Source of the DNA: JAAYDS01 sp012729155
GTDB lineage: Bacteria; Chloroflexota; Anaerolineae; UBA1429
Length of the DNA stretch: 64,000 nt
Reading direction: 5' to 3'
Assembly (NCBI GenBank): GCA_036774405.1
Contig: DAIPBO010000014.1
Location: forward strand, 21,876 to 85,875
The stretch's first letter is position 1, and every line of letters begins with the position of its first letter. Positions 8,043-16,881 of the stretch are shown here, piece by piece. Position numbers and translations under genes: made by a program. Below the pieces are notes generated by a model. That model had not been told where the DNA came from, made no database searches, and worked only from the letters and a program-made list of their open reading frames with translations.

Positions 8043-11000
8043 ATGGACAAGCTGCGCAAGACCTTTGCTCATCCGCCTACCTCGCTACGCGGGGCGCCCT
8101 TTTGGTCGTGGAACGACAAGCTCGAGCCTGCTGAGCTCAAACGTCAGATCCGTGACATGAAGGCCCATGGCATGGGCGGCTTTTTCATGCACTCGCGCGA
8201 TGGCCTCGAGACCGAATACATGGGACCGGAGTGGATGGCGTGCATCCGCGAATGCGTGCGCGTGGCTCGCGAAGAGGGCATGAACGCCTGGCTGTATGAC
8301 GAGGACCGCTGGCCCTCGGGCGCGGCGGGCGGCCTGGTGCCGGCGCGCGGCGGCGATGCCTTCCGGGCCAAAGTGGTCACGGTCGAAGAGACGTGCTGCC
8401 ATCCTGCTGATGACGACGTACTCGCTGTTTTCCGCGCTCGGCTGGACGATGGAACGCTGACCGCTGTCGAGCGATTGCAGGGACCGACCGAACTGGGCGC
8501 CGGCGAGACACTGCTCGTCTTTCGCCGTGAGGTGTCGGGGCCGTCCGAGTGGTTCAATGATGACGCCTATGCCGACAATATGAACCCCGATGCTGTGGCG
8601 GCCTTTCTCGACATCACCTATGAGCCCTACAGCCAGGATATCGGCGCCGATTTTGGCGGGGCGGTGCCGGGCATCTTTACCGACGAGCCCAATGTGTTTG
8701 CCGTCAATGTACGCTCGGGGCGGCGCGCTCTGCCTTGGACCGACGCCATGCCGGACGTCTTCCGAGAGCGGCGCGGCTATGAGCTCTTGGATGTGCTCCC
8801 CTGGCTGTTCTACGCCGGCGAGGGCGCCCTCAAGGCCCGCCATGACTATTGGTACACCGTGAGCCAGCGTTACACCGAGGCCTTTAGCCAGCAACTGGGC
8901 CAGTGGTGCGAAAAGCATGGGCTGGCGTTCACTGGCCACTATCTCTGCGAGGCCGAGCTGGGCCTGGGGATCATGCGGGGCGGGGCCATCATGCCGCACT
9001 ATCGCTGGCAGCAGGTGCCCGGCATCGACATGCTCACCGAGCAGAACCACGAGTACATCACCATCAAACAGTGCACCAGTGTGGCCAGCCAGTTCGACCG
9101 CCAGCGGGTGCTCTCAGAGACCTATGGCTGCTCGAGCTGGGAGTTTACCTTCGAAGGGCAAAAGTGGGTGGGAGACTGGCAATATGTGCTGGGCGTCAAC
9201 CTGCGCTGTCAGCACCTGGCGCTCTACTCTCTGCGCGGTTGCCGCAAGCGCGACTATCCGCCTGCATTCAACTACAACACCACCTGGTGGAAGTACAACG
9301 GTGTGGTCGAGGACTATTTTGCGCGCGTGGGCAGCATCACCACGGCTGGTCAGGCCGTGCGCGATGTACTGCTCTTGCACCCGGGCGCCACAGGCTGGGC
9401 GCTGCTGGGTGAGGGCGCCGACAGCCTGGCTGCAGTCGATGCCTACGGCGAGCGGTTCAACGACTTTTTGCAGGCCGTGCTGGCCACCCACTATGACTGT
9501 GACCTGGGTGACGAGCAGATCATGGCAGAGGCGTGCCGCATCGAAGGCGAGACGCTCTATGTGGGCCGTGCGCCATATCAGGTGGTGGTGGTGCCGCCAG
9601 AGACATTGACGGTCTTGAGCAGCACCGTCGACCTGCTCGAGGCCTATCTGGCCGCCGGCGGCCAGGTCATCGTGGTAGGCGAGCCGCCCAGCTTGATCGA
9701 GGCCGAGCCCAGTGATCGCCTGTTGGCGCTCTGGCAGCGGCCAGGCGTGGTGCACCTGGCTGATGCCAGCCAACTACAGGCAGCGTTCGAGGCTGCAGTG
9801 CCGCGCCGCGTCAGCCTGCGCACCATCTATGGGCAAGAGGCCGCTCGCCTGCTCTACATGCAGCGCGACGTTGACGGCCGCCTGGCCTATTTCATCACCA
9901 ACGGCGATCGCCACAACGGTTATGATCTGGAGCTACGACTGCAGGGCACAGGGCGCCTGGAGCAGTGGGATGCCCTCACCGGCAAGGTGACGCCGCTGCC
10001 GGCCGAGGCACGGGATGGGCAGTTGCGCTTTTACACCAGCATCGGGCCGGCCGGCTCGTTGATCTATGTGATCGATCCGCAGGCGGCCCCTGTCGAGGGT
10101 GACGTTGAGCGGGTGATGCCGGTGTTCCGCGTATCGCGTCGCGTCGACAATGCCCAGTTCTTGGGCCCCGAGTGTGAATTCGTGCGCACCGATCCCAACG
10201 TGCTCACTCTCGACATGTGCAGCTACAGCCTCGACGGTGGCGACTACTCGGAAGAGATGGAGGTTTGGCGCGCCCAGAGCGAGGTGCGCGAGGCGCTGGG
10301 CATGCGGCAGAACTATTACAACGGGCTGCCGCAGCGCTACAAGTGGGCTACTCAGGAGCATCCGGCCGATGGCACGTCGCTGACGCTGCAGTTTTTCTTT
10401 GACGTGCTCGATGTGCCCGAGAGGCCTGTCTATCTGCTGGTCGAGGGCGCCGGCCAGTTCGAGATCGCCCTCAATGGCGAGCCGGTGCCCAACGAGGTCG
10501 CGGGCTGGTATCTGGATCGCTCGTTCCACAAGGTGCGGCTGCCCGAGCTTGAGCCGGGCGAGAACGTGCTCGAGCTCTCGTGCAGCTATACCAACCACAT
10601 GGAGCTCGAAGACTGTTTTATCATCGGTGACTTTGCCGTGGACATGGCTCGCGCCATTGTGGTCGAGCCCGACACGTTGCACTTTGGCGATTGGACGAGC
10701 CAGGGTTATCTGCATTATGCAGGTGGCATGATCTACCAGGGCACCTTTGACTATCGTCCCGAGCTGGGTCAATGTGTGCGGGTCTACCTGCAAGACTATG
10801 AGGCCGTAGACGTGGCTGTGCATGTCAATGGTGCTGTGGCCGGGCACATTCCCTGGGCGTCGGAAAATGGCCTCGACATCACCGACCACCTGGGGCCCGG
10901 CATCAACAATGTTGGCATCGAGGTAGTCAGCAGCCCGCGCAACATGCTGGGCCCGCTACACCTGGCCACCGGACGCGAGCCATGGACGGACTGGCGCTCG

Positions 11001-11093
11001 TTCCGGCGCACCGACGAGACCTTTACGCCTGACTATGTCGTCAAGGACTGGGGCCTGTACGGTCAGGTTATCATCAAGCACTGCAACGACTGA
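8043..11093 (+). CDS. Large glycoside hydrolase, GH106 (alpha-L-rhamnosidase)-like
   Basis: A 1016-residue protein without an obvious signal peptide. The N-terminal half resembles the catalytic barrel of GH106-like enzymes: PFWSWNDKLEPAELKRQI, GMGGFFMHSRDGLETEYMG, AWLYDEDRWPSGAAGG, FTDEPN and AGGQVIVVGEPP. The C-terminal third (about residues 700-1016) looks like beta-sandwich domains (VYLLVEGAGQFEIALNGEP, YLDRSFHKVRLPELEPGENV). The ATG at 8043 has AAGGAG ahead. It lies between an FAH hydrolase and a Gfo/Idh/MocA oxidoreductase, which suggests intracellular deglycosylation followed by sugar oxidation. Family assignment is by motif memory and substrate is unknown. Confidence 0.75.
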   Translation: MDKLRKTFAHPPTSLRGAPFWSWNDKLEPAELKRQIRDMKAHGMGGFFMHSRDGLETEYMGPEWMACIRECVRVAREEGMNAWLYDEDRWPSGAAGGLVPARGGDAFRAKVVTVEETCCHPADDDVLAVFRARLDDGTLTAVERLQGPTELGAGETLLVFRREVSGPSEWFNDDAYADNMNPDAVAAFLDITYEPYSQDIGADFGGAVPGIFTDEPNVFAVNVRSGRRALPWTDAMPDVFRERRGYELLDVLPWLFYAGEGALKARHDYWYTVSQRYTEAFSQQLGQWCEKHGLAFTGHYLCEAELGLGIMRGGAIMPHYRWQQVPGIDMLTEQNHEYITIKQCTSVASQFDRQRVLSETYGCSSWEFTFEGQKWVGDWQYVLGVNLRCQHLALYSLRGCRKRDYPPAFNYNTTWWKYNGVVEDYFARVGSITTAGQAVRDVLLLHPGATGWALLGEGADSLAAVDAYGERFNDFLQAVLATHYDCDLGDEQIMAEACRIEGETLYVGRAPYQVVVVPPETLTVLSSTVDLLEAYLAAGGQVIVVGEPPSLIEAEPSDRLLALWQRPGVVHLADASQLQAAFEAAVPRRVSLRTIYGQEAARLLYMQRDVDGRLAYFITNGDRHNGYDLELRLQGTGRLEQWDALTGKVTPLPAEARDGQLRFYTSIGPAGSLIYVIDPQAAPVEGDVERVMPVFRVSRRVDNAQFLGPECEFVRTDPNVLTLDMCSYSLDGGDYSEEMEVWRAQSEVREALGMRQNYYNGLPQRYKWATQEHPADGTSLTLQFFFDVLDVPERPVYLLVEGAGQFEIALNGEPVPNEVAGWYLDRSFHKVRLPELEPGENVLELSCSYTNHMELEDCFIIGDFAVDMARAIVVEPDTLHFGDWTSQGYLHYAGGMIYQGTFDYRPELGQCVRVYLQDYEAVDVAVHVNGAVAGHIPWASENGLDITDHLGPGINNVGIEVVSSPRNMLGPLHLATGREPWTDWRSFRRTDETFTPDYVVKDWGLYGQVIIKHCND

Positions 11094-11163
11094 TTCTGCG
11101 GGGCCGCGCCGTTGATTCATGCGTGGCCCCTTTTCTGACAGCAATACCGTAGGGGAGTGCACT

Positions 11164-12267
11164 GTGGACACTGTCAAGATCGGCATCATCGGCTGTGGCA
11201 ACATCAGCGGCAACTATTTTCGCACCGTGCAGAGCTTTGACATTCTGGACTGTGTGGCCTGCGCCGATGCCTTTCCCGAGCGCGCGACGCAGGCGGCGGC
11301 CGAATATGGCATCGCGCGCGCTTGCACCGTTGACGAGCTGTTGGCGCTGCCCGAGATCAGCATCGTCGTGAACCTCACCAACCCGCAGGCCCACAAGGCC
11401 ATCAGCCTGGCGGCCATTGCCGCAGGCAAACACGTCTTTACCGAAAAGCCATTGGCCGTCAATCGGGCCGAGGGCGCCGAGATTCTGGCGGCGGCCCGTG
11501 CGGCCGGTGTGCGTGTGGGCGCTGCGCCTAGCACGCCCCTGGGTGGCGGCCTGCAGACCTGTCGCAGGCTCATCGATGCAGGGGCCATCGGGCGGCCCGT
11601 GGCGGCGTCGGCCTTTATGATGAGCCGTGGGCACGAACACTGGCACCCCAACCCCGAGTACTATTACAAGCCGGGCGCTGGGCCGATGTTTGACATGGGG
11701 CCCTACTATCTCACGGCGCTGACGACACTGCTGGGGCCGGTGGTGCGCCAGAGCGGCGCCGCAGCCATCCTCATTGGCGAGCGTACCATCACCAGCGAGC
11801 CTCTCAACGGCCAGAAGATCGTGGTTGAGACGCCCGACCATGTGACTGGCACCCTCGAGTTCGCCAGCGGTGCCGTTGGCACCATCATCACCACCTTTGC
11901 CACCCTGAACTCGCGCTTGCCGCGCATCGAGATCTATGGCACCGAGGGCACCTTGCAGGTTCCCGACCCCAACACCTTGGATGGCCCAGTATGCCTGGCG
12001 CGCGGGCGCGACGAATGGGAAGAGGTGCCCCTCACCCATGGGCACACCGTGGGGCGGCAACAATGGGGCATGGGCGTGGCGGACATGGCGCACGCCATCG
12101 TTAGCGGCCGTGCTCATCGCCAGACAGGGGCACAGGCCTACCATGTGCTCGACCTGATGCAGGGGTTCCTCGAATGCGCAGAGACGGGCGCCTACCATCG
12201 TCTCGACAGCACCTTTGAGCGGCCACAGCCACTGCCTCTGGGTCTGGATGAGCGGCTGCTGGACTAG
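11164..12267 (+). CDS. Gfo/Idh/MocA family NAD(P)-dependent oxidoreductase
   Basis: A 367-residue sugar or inositol dehydrogenase. The N-terminal Rossmann fold starts KIGIIGCGNISGNYF and continues to VVNLTNPQAHK. The family catalytic/binding motif is GKHVFTEKPLAVN. The C-terminal domain has MFDMGPYYLTAL and IYGTEGTLQVPDPN. The start is taken as GTG at 11164 with AGGGGAG 6 bases ahead; the in-frame ATG at 11119 has no clear ribosome site. It is the third gene of the 7.2-12.3 kb cluster. Confidence 0.9.
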   Translation: MDTVKIGIIGCGNISGNYFRTVQSFDILDCVACADAFPERATQAAAEYGIARACTVDELLALPEISIVVNLTNPQAHKAISLAAIAAGKHVFTEKPLAVNRAEGAEILAAARAAGVRVGAAPSTPLGGGLQTCRRLIDAGAIGRPVAASAFMMSRGHEHWHPNPEYYYKPGAGPMFDMGPYYLTALTTLLGPVVRQSGAAAILIGERTITSEPLNGQKIVVETPDHVTGTLEFASGAVGTIITTFATLNSRLPRIEIYGTEGTLQVPDPNTLDGPVCLARGRDEWEEVPLTHGHTVGRQQWGMGVADMAHAIVSGRAHRQTGAQAYHVLDLMQGFLECAETGAYHRLDSTFERPQPLPLGLDERLLD

Positions 12268-12271
12268 CGCT

Positions 12272-12301
12272 TTGTGGCAACCGGCCGGGCGGCGCTACAA
12301 T
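12272..12301 (+). promoter_or_regulatory. Possible promoter of the zinc-ribbon protein gene
   Basis: TTGTGG (12272-12277), 18 bases, TACAAT (12296-12301). It begins 5 bases after the preceding stop, and the -10 ends 9 bases before the ATG at 12311, so the mRNA would be almost leaderless. Confidence 0.4.
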
Positions 12302-12310
12302 GGTGACGTG

Positions 12311-12967
12311 ATGAACGAGCCAGAACCGCCGCCCGCGGCCGAGCCATGCTATGACTGCCCCTATTGCGATGGGCAGCTATTGCCCTTGCGAGATCACCCC
12401 GATCTCGCCTGTAACCTCTGTGGGCGGCGGTTCGATGCCGAAATGCTCTATGCCTACAAAGACGCCGAGGACGCCTTTGTAGAGGGACACCACAACGTAG
12501 CCACTATGGCCAAGCGGCGAATCGAGCCGCGTCGCGACCTGCTGGAAACCGAGACGAGCGATCTCTTTCGCCTGGCCTACAACAAGCTGCGTACCGCCAT
12601 TCGCTATCAGTTGCCCGAGGTCTATCGCCTGGCGGCCATCGAGATGCTGGCCGAGATCACACTCTTTTTCAGCGAACGCGCCATGACCTCGCGCTACGAG
12701 GCGGGCTATTGGCATCGGCTGCTGATCGAGGTGGATGACGACCGCGCCATCAGTGAGATCGAGGTGCTATTGGCCAAGCCCTTGCGGGGCCCGCTCGACC
12801 CCTTTAAGCGAGTCTGGGCGCGCTATCAGCGTCGCCGCAAACTCAATCGGCTCCGACTGATCGATCGGCAGATCGTCGAGCTTGAGGAGATCATGGGGTT
12901 CGTTGAGCCGCCGCACATCAGACGGCGCTCACGCTATCTCAGCCACACAAGGGCTAGAGCAGAATAG
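12311..12967 (+). CDS. Hypothetical protein with N-terminal zinc ribbon
   Basis: 218 residues, family not recognised. The N-terminus has two CxxC pairs, CYDCPYC and CNLCGRRF, consistent with a zinc ribbon over about residues 13-42. The rest is alpha-helical and very rich in Arg and Glu, with conserved-looking stretches NKLRTAIRYQLPEVYRLA and MLAEITLFFSERAM, and a basic tail (RRRKLNRLRLIDRQ, RRRSRYLSHTR). No membrane segment is seen. The ATG at 12311 is the best start because a longer frame overlaps the previous gene. The 3' end overlaps the convergent ogt gene by 14 bases. A nucleic-acid-binding role is only a guess. Confidence 0.6.
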   Translation: MNEPEPPPAAEPCYDCPYCDGQLLPLRDHPDLACNLCGRRFDAEMLYAYKDAEDAFVEGHHNVATMAKRRIEPRRDLLETETSDLFRLAYNKLRTAIRYQLPEVYRLAAIEMLAEITLFFSERAMTSRYEAGYWHRLLIEVDDDRAISEIEVLLAKPLRGPLDPFKRVWARYQRRRKLNRLRLIDRQIVELEEIMGFVEPPHIRRRSRYLSHTRARAE

Positions 12968-13487
12968 CGCCTTCGTGGCGCAGTAGCCAAAGCTTGGCGT
13001 CTTCGCCGGCGCGAAAGCCACCCAGCCCGCCACGCATCCGCACCACACGGTGACACGGGACGAGGATCAGCAGGGGATTGCGCTTGAGCGCCTGGCCCAC
13101 CGCACGGCACGCCTGGGGCATGTTGATGGTGGTAGCGATGTGGCCATAGGCGACATGCAGCCCAAAGGGGACCTCTAGCGTGGCGCGCCACACCGTCTGC
13201 TGAAAGGGGCTACCAACACTCAGGTCGAGCGGCAGGTCAAAGCGGATGCGTCTCCGCTCCAGGTACTCGCGCAATTGGGCTGCAGCATCAGCAGCCAGCG
13301 CCTGTGCCACCAGGCTGTACCCCTGCCAGGTCGCCTCATCTTGCTGCAGTGAAACGCGGCAGATGCCGCTTTCACTTGCTGCGATCCGCAGCCAGCCCAG
13401 TTCCCACGGCACACTGGCGATCGCCATGATCTCGCTGCCTGGAGGTATATCGGCCATTGCACCACGTCGTCTGGCACCGCCTGCCAA
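12954..13487 (-). CDS. ogt: Methylated-DNA--protein-cysteine S-methyltransferase (Ogt/AGT)
   Basis: Suicide repair protein that moves the alkyl group from O6-alkylguanine to its own cysteine. The C-terminal domain has FQQTVWRATLEVPFG, the helix-turn-helix segment VAYGHIATTINMPQACRAVGQA, and the active-site motif LILVPCHRVV, followed by GLGGFRAGEDAKLWLLRHEG. The N-terminal half is the poorly conserved AGT domain. The 177-residue length assumes the ATG at 13487; ATGs at 13457 and 13427 are alternatives and no ribosome site decides. The end overlaps the convergent zinc-ribbon gene. Confidence 0.92.
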   Translation of the reverse strand: MAGGARRRGAMADIPPGSEIMAIASVPWELGWLRIAASESGICRVSLQQDEATWQGYSLVAQALAADAAAQLREYLERRRIRFDLPLDLSVGSPFQQTVWRATLEVPFGLHVAYGHIATTINMPQACRAVGQALKRNPLLILVPCHRVVRMRGGLGGFRAGEDAKLWLLRHEGAILL

Positions 13488-13736
13488 CAGCCAACTCCTC
13501 TTTGAATCGTTCGGCGCGCTGATTGTTGAGCACTATGCGCCTGGCTTGGGCCACTATCGAGCAGCACACGCTCTACGAGCCTGGTCTCTGCCTGGCGACA
13601 GGGCGGCACCGAGAACGTAGGTGTTGTTGGCGCTGCACAAACAGTAATCGCGTGAGCCAGGCTGGGCTTCGGTCGCCATCCGTATCCATCTCAACTCTAG
13701 CGCCGCACCGGAGCGTGTCAAGCGCTACGCCTTATC

Positions 13737-16097
13737 CTAGAAGGCGGCCTGGGCGGTGCGCTCGATAATCTCATCCTGCAGCTCATGGCTTAGGTCGCAA
13801 AAGTAGTCACTGTAGCCAGCGACGCGCACCATCAGCCCGCGGTGCTCGTCGGGGTGCGCTTGCGCTGCCCGCAGGATGGCCGCATCTACCACGTTGAACT
13901 GCACGTGGTGCCCGCCCATGCCGAAATAGCCGCGGATCAGTGCCGCCAGATTGGCGATGCCCTCATCGCTGGCCAGCACGTGCGGCTGGAATTTCATGTT
14001 GAGGAGCGTACCGCCGGTGCGGCGGTGGTCCATCTTGGCGGCCGAGCGTGCCACAGCCGTGGGGCCGCGCCGATCGGCGCCCTGCACCGGCGAGATGCCC
14101 TCTGAGAGAGGGCGCCCTGCAAGGCGTCCATCTGCTGAGGCGCCCATCACCGATCCAAAGTAGATGTGGCAGGTGGTGGGCAGCATGTCGATGTGGTAGA
14201 CGCCTCCGCGCAGATTGGGGCGCCCCTCAACCTGCCTGTAAAAGCTCTCAAAGACGCGCTGCATGAGCGCATCGGCAGTGTCATCGTCGTTGCCATAGCG
14301 TGGAGTGCGGTTGGCGAGCTGCTGCCGCAGCGGTTCATACCCGGCAAAGTCACTCGCCAGTGCTGCGGTAAGCTCGCTGAGAGTGATCGTGGCTTGATCA
14401 TAGACGTGCGTCTTGATGGCCGACAGGCTGTCAGTGATGCTGCCGATGCCCACGCCCTGGATATAGCTGGTGTTATAGCGCGCGCCACCGGCGTGATAGT
14501 CGAGCCCAGTGGCGATGCAGTCATCGGTGATGGCCGACAGGAAGGGGGCCGGCATCTCCTCAGCATAGAGCCGCTCGATCAGATCGTTACCCGCCAGCTT
14601 GATGCCGACCACATGGGCCAGTTGTGCCTCGTAGGCGGCATAGAGCTGGTCAAAGGTCTTGAAACTGGCGGGTTCGCCCGTGTGAGGGCCGAGCTGCCGG
14701 CCGGTGCGCGGATCGCGGCCATCATGGAGCGCCAGTTCGAGCACCTTGGGCAGATTGAGATATCCGGTGAGGATGTAGGCCTCTTTGCCAAAGCAGCCTG
14801 TCTCGACGCACCCGCTGGTGCCGCCCTGGCGAGCATCCTCGAGCGTCTTGCCTGCCCGTACCTGCTCTTGCACTACCATGTCGGCATTGAACACCGAGGG
14901 GTAGCCATATCCATGGCGAATGACGCGGCAAGCGGCCTGGAGAAACGCGTCAGGATTCACCTGGCTGAGTTGGATATTGCTGCCCGGCTGCAGTAGATGT
15001 AGCTCGGGGATGATCTCGAGCAGCAGGTACGACACCTCGTTGACCGCGTCGAGGCCCTGCACATCCATGCCGCCGATGTTGATGTTAGCAAAGTCGTTAT
15101 AGGTGCCGCTCTCGGCCGCCGTGACGCCCACTTTGGGCGGCGCTGGCTGATTGTTGAACTTGATCCAAAAGCAGCTCAGCAACTCTTTGGCGCGTTCGCG
15201 AGTAAGGGCGCCGCAGGAGATATCGGCCTGGTAAAAGGGCCCCAAGTGCTGATCGAGATGGCCAGGGTTGAACGCATCCCAGCCGTTCAGCTCGGTGATC
15301 ACGCCCAGATGTACGAACCAGTACATCTGCAGCGCCTCCCAAAAAGTGCGTGGCGCATGCGCCGGCACCCATCGACATACCTGGGCGATCTGTCGCAGCT
15401 CGACGCGTCGGCGTGCGTCGCTCTCCACGGCAGCCAGGCGCTCGGCCAGGTCGGCGTGCCGTTCGGCATAGCGAATGACGGCATCGCAGGCGATGTCCAT
15501 GGCGCACAACTGCTCGCGTTTCTCAGCCACCCTGGGCTCCGTCTGGTCGAGCCCGGCCAGCGACACGGCGATGTCGGCCTTGAGGTCGAGCAGGCCGCGG
15601 CGATAGATCTTGTCGTCAAGGGTGGTATGCCCCGGTGCGCGCTGCTCCATGAACTCGGTGAACATGCCCGCCTCATAGCAGGCCAGCCACTCGGGCGGCA
15701 TTTGCGCAAAGATGCGCTCGCGCATTGAACGCCCCTGCCAGAAGGGGATGATCTCTTGCTCATACAGGGCGATATCGGGGGCGCTCACAGCATAGGCGGT
15801 TTTGGGGCGTGAAGCGAGGATGCGCAGATCATCGACGCTGTGGCAGGTGAGCTCAGGATAGGTCGGTGTGGCCTTGGGCTCTGGGCCGCGTTCGCCCACG
15901 ATCAACTCATTGGCGCCGATGTGGACAGTCTTATACTCACACAGTTGCTTGAGCGCCAGGGCACGCAGCACCGGCGTGGAATGCTTGCCCATCTGTTCGC
16001 GGTAAAAGGCGGTGAGTAACCGCGCCCGCTCTGTCGAGATGGTGGGGATGGCCTCATAGCTTTGTTGTCGCAATCGGTTCACGCGATCGGTTGGCAC
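13737..16097 (-). CDS. Glycyl radical enzyme, pyruvate formate-lyase 2/hydroxyproline dehydratase-like
   Basis: A 786-residue glycyl radical enzyme. The thiyl-radical cysteine and general base lie in GGTSGCVETGCFGKEAYILT, and the C-terminal radical glycine in RVAGYSDYFCDLSHELQDE. The N-terminus has the usual ...INRLR-like region and RARLLTAFYREQMG. The GCVExG motif with FGKEAYILTGY recalls trans-4-hydroxyproline dehydratase more than pyruvate formate-lyase or glycerol/choline lyases (GCVEPQ), but this is from memory. No activating radical SAM enzyme is adjacent; the nearest radical SAM gene (32196) is of the AmrS type. The enzyme implies an anaerobic lifestyle. The gene begins 1 base after the DUF72 gene. 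Confidence 0.88.
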   Translation of the reverse strand: MPTDRVNRLRQQSYEAIPTISTERARLLTAFYREQMGKHSTPVLRALALKQLCEYKTVHIGANELIVGERGPEPKATPTYPELTCHSVDDLRILASRPKTAYAVSAPDIALYEQEIIPFWQGRSMRERIFAQMPPEWLACYEAGMFTEFMEQRAPGHTTLDDKIYRRGLLDLKADIAVSLAGLDQTEPRVAEKREQLCAMDIACDAVIRYAERHADLAERLAAVESDARRRVELRQIAQVCRWVPAHAPRTFWEALQMYWFVHLGVITELNGWDAFNPGHLDQHLGPFYQADISCGALTRERAKELLSCFWIKFNNQPAPPKVGVTAAESGTYNDFANINIGGMDVQGLDAVNEVSYLLLEIIPELHLLQPGSNIQLSQVNPDAFLQAACRVIRHGYGYPSVFNADMVVQEQVRAGKTLEDARQGGTSGCVETGCFGKEAYILTGYLNLPKVLELALHDGRDPRTGRQLGPHTGEPASFKTFDQLYAAYEAQLAHVVGIKLAGNDLIERLYAEEMPAPFLSAITDDCIATGLDYHAGGARYNTSYIQGVGIGSITDSLSAIKTHVYDQATITLSELTAALASDFAGYEPLRQQLANRTPRYGNDDDTADALMQRVFESFYRQVEGRPNLRGGVYHIDMLPTTCHIYFGSVMGASADGRLAGRPLSEGISPVQGADRRGPTAVARSAAKMDHRRTGGTLLNMKFQPHVLASDEGIANLAALIRGYFGMGGHHVQFNVVDAAILRAAQAHPDEHRGLMVRVAGYSDYFCDLSHELQDEIIERTAQAAF

Positions 16098-16098
16098 G

Positions 16099-16881
16099 TT
16101 ATAACCCCGCTTGCAGTCCGAGTTTCAGTTTGAGCTGGCGGGCCGTATCGATAGCCTGCCCTTCCCAGTGGTTATTGGCGAATACGAACACAACCTCGGC
16201 CTGTTCGGCCAGTTGCTGGATGCGCGGCACCCAGGGCTCGAGCTCTGACTCGCTGTAGGCATAGTCATAGCGTTGCCAGGCCTCATCGTGGCGCCACCAC
16301 TTGGCGGCGTTGCGCCCGTGGAAGCGTACATAGCCTACCGGCGAGGTCAGCACCGCGAATGGCGGCATCAGCCCCGCTAACCTTGGCTGATCGACACAGC
16401 AGATGCCCAGGCCTAGCTCGCGCAACAGGCTGAAAACACTGCGTCGCGCCCAGCCCTCTTGCCGGAATTCTACCACCGTGGGCACAGCAGCCAACTGCTC
16501 GGCCAGCGCCCGCAGATAGCCTTGATTGGCCGGGGTGTTGCCGAACGAATGTGGAAACTGGGCCAGTACGCAGCCCAGCCGTCCCTGCTCGCACCAGGGC
16601 TGCAGCGCGTCGACCAGGCCTCGACAGTTGGCCGCCAGGTCCTCACGCTGATGCGTGATGGCGCTGGGCGCTTTGACCGTGAAGAGCAATCTCTCGGGCG
16701 CACGCCGGCTGATGGCCATGAGACTGGCGGCAGTGGGGGGCCGATAGTAGGACGAGTTGATTTCGACGGCGCTGAACTCGGCCCCATAAAAGGCCAGCCG
16801 CTGCGACGCGGGCAACTCTGGTGGGTAGTATTTTCCCACCCAATCGCGGTAGCCAAAGCCACTGGTGCCTACGTGGATCAT
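16099..16881 (-). CDS. DUF72 domain-containing protein (YecE family)
   Basis: 260 residues with the hallmark N-terminus MIHVGTSGFGYRDWVGKYYP and EFSAVEINSSYYRPP, then FTVKAPSAITH, LGCVLAQFPHSF, VVEFRQEGW, the YVRFHGRN motif and the C-terminal VFVFANNHWEGQAIDTARQLK. It has a TIM-barrel fold and its function is unproven. It overlaps the upstream ftsK by 4 bases (16878-16881), so translation is probably coupled; that link to ftsK has no obvious functional meaning. Confidence 0.9.
   Translation of the reverse strand: MIHVGTSGFGYRDWVGKYYPPELPASQRLAFYGAEFSAVEINSSYYRPPTAASLMAISRRAPERLLFTVKAPSAITHQREDLAANCRGLVDALQPWCEQGRLGCVLAQFPHSFGNTPANQGYLRALAEQLAAVPTVVEFRQEGWARRSVFSLLRELGLGICCVDQPRLAGLMPPFAVLTSPVGYVRFHGRNAAKWWRHDEAWQRYDYAYSESELEPWVPRIQQLAEQAEVVFVFANNHWEGQAIDTARQLKLKLGLQAGL

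Noticed and set aside
11074..12198. 374-residue minus-strand open frame
   Set aside because: It is antisense to the Gfo/Idh/MocA oxidoreductase, whose motifs are clear.
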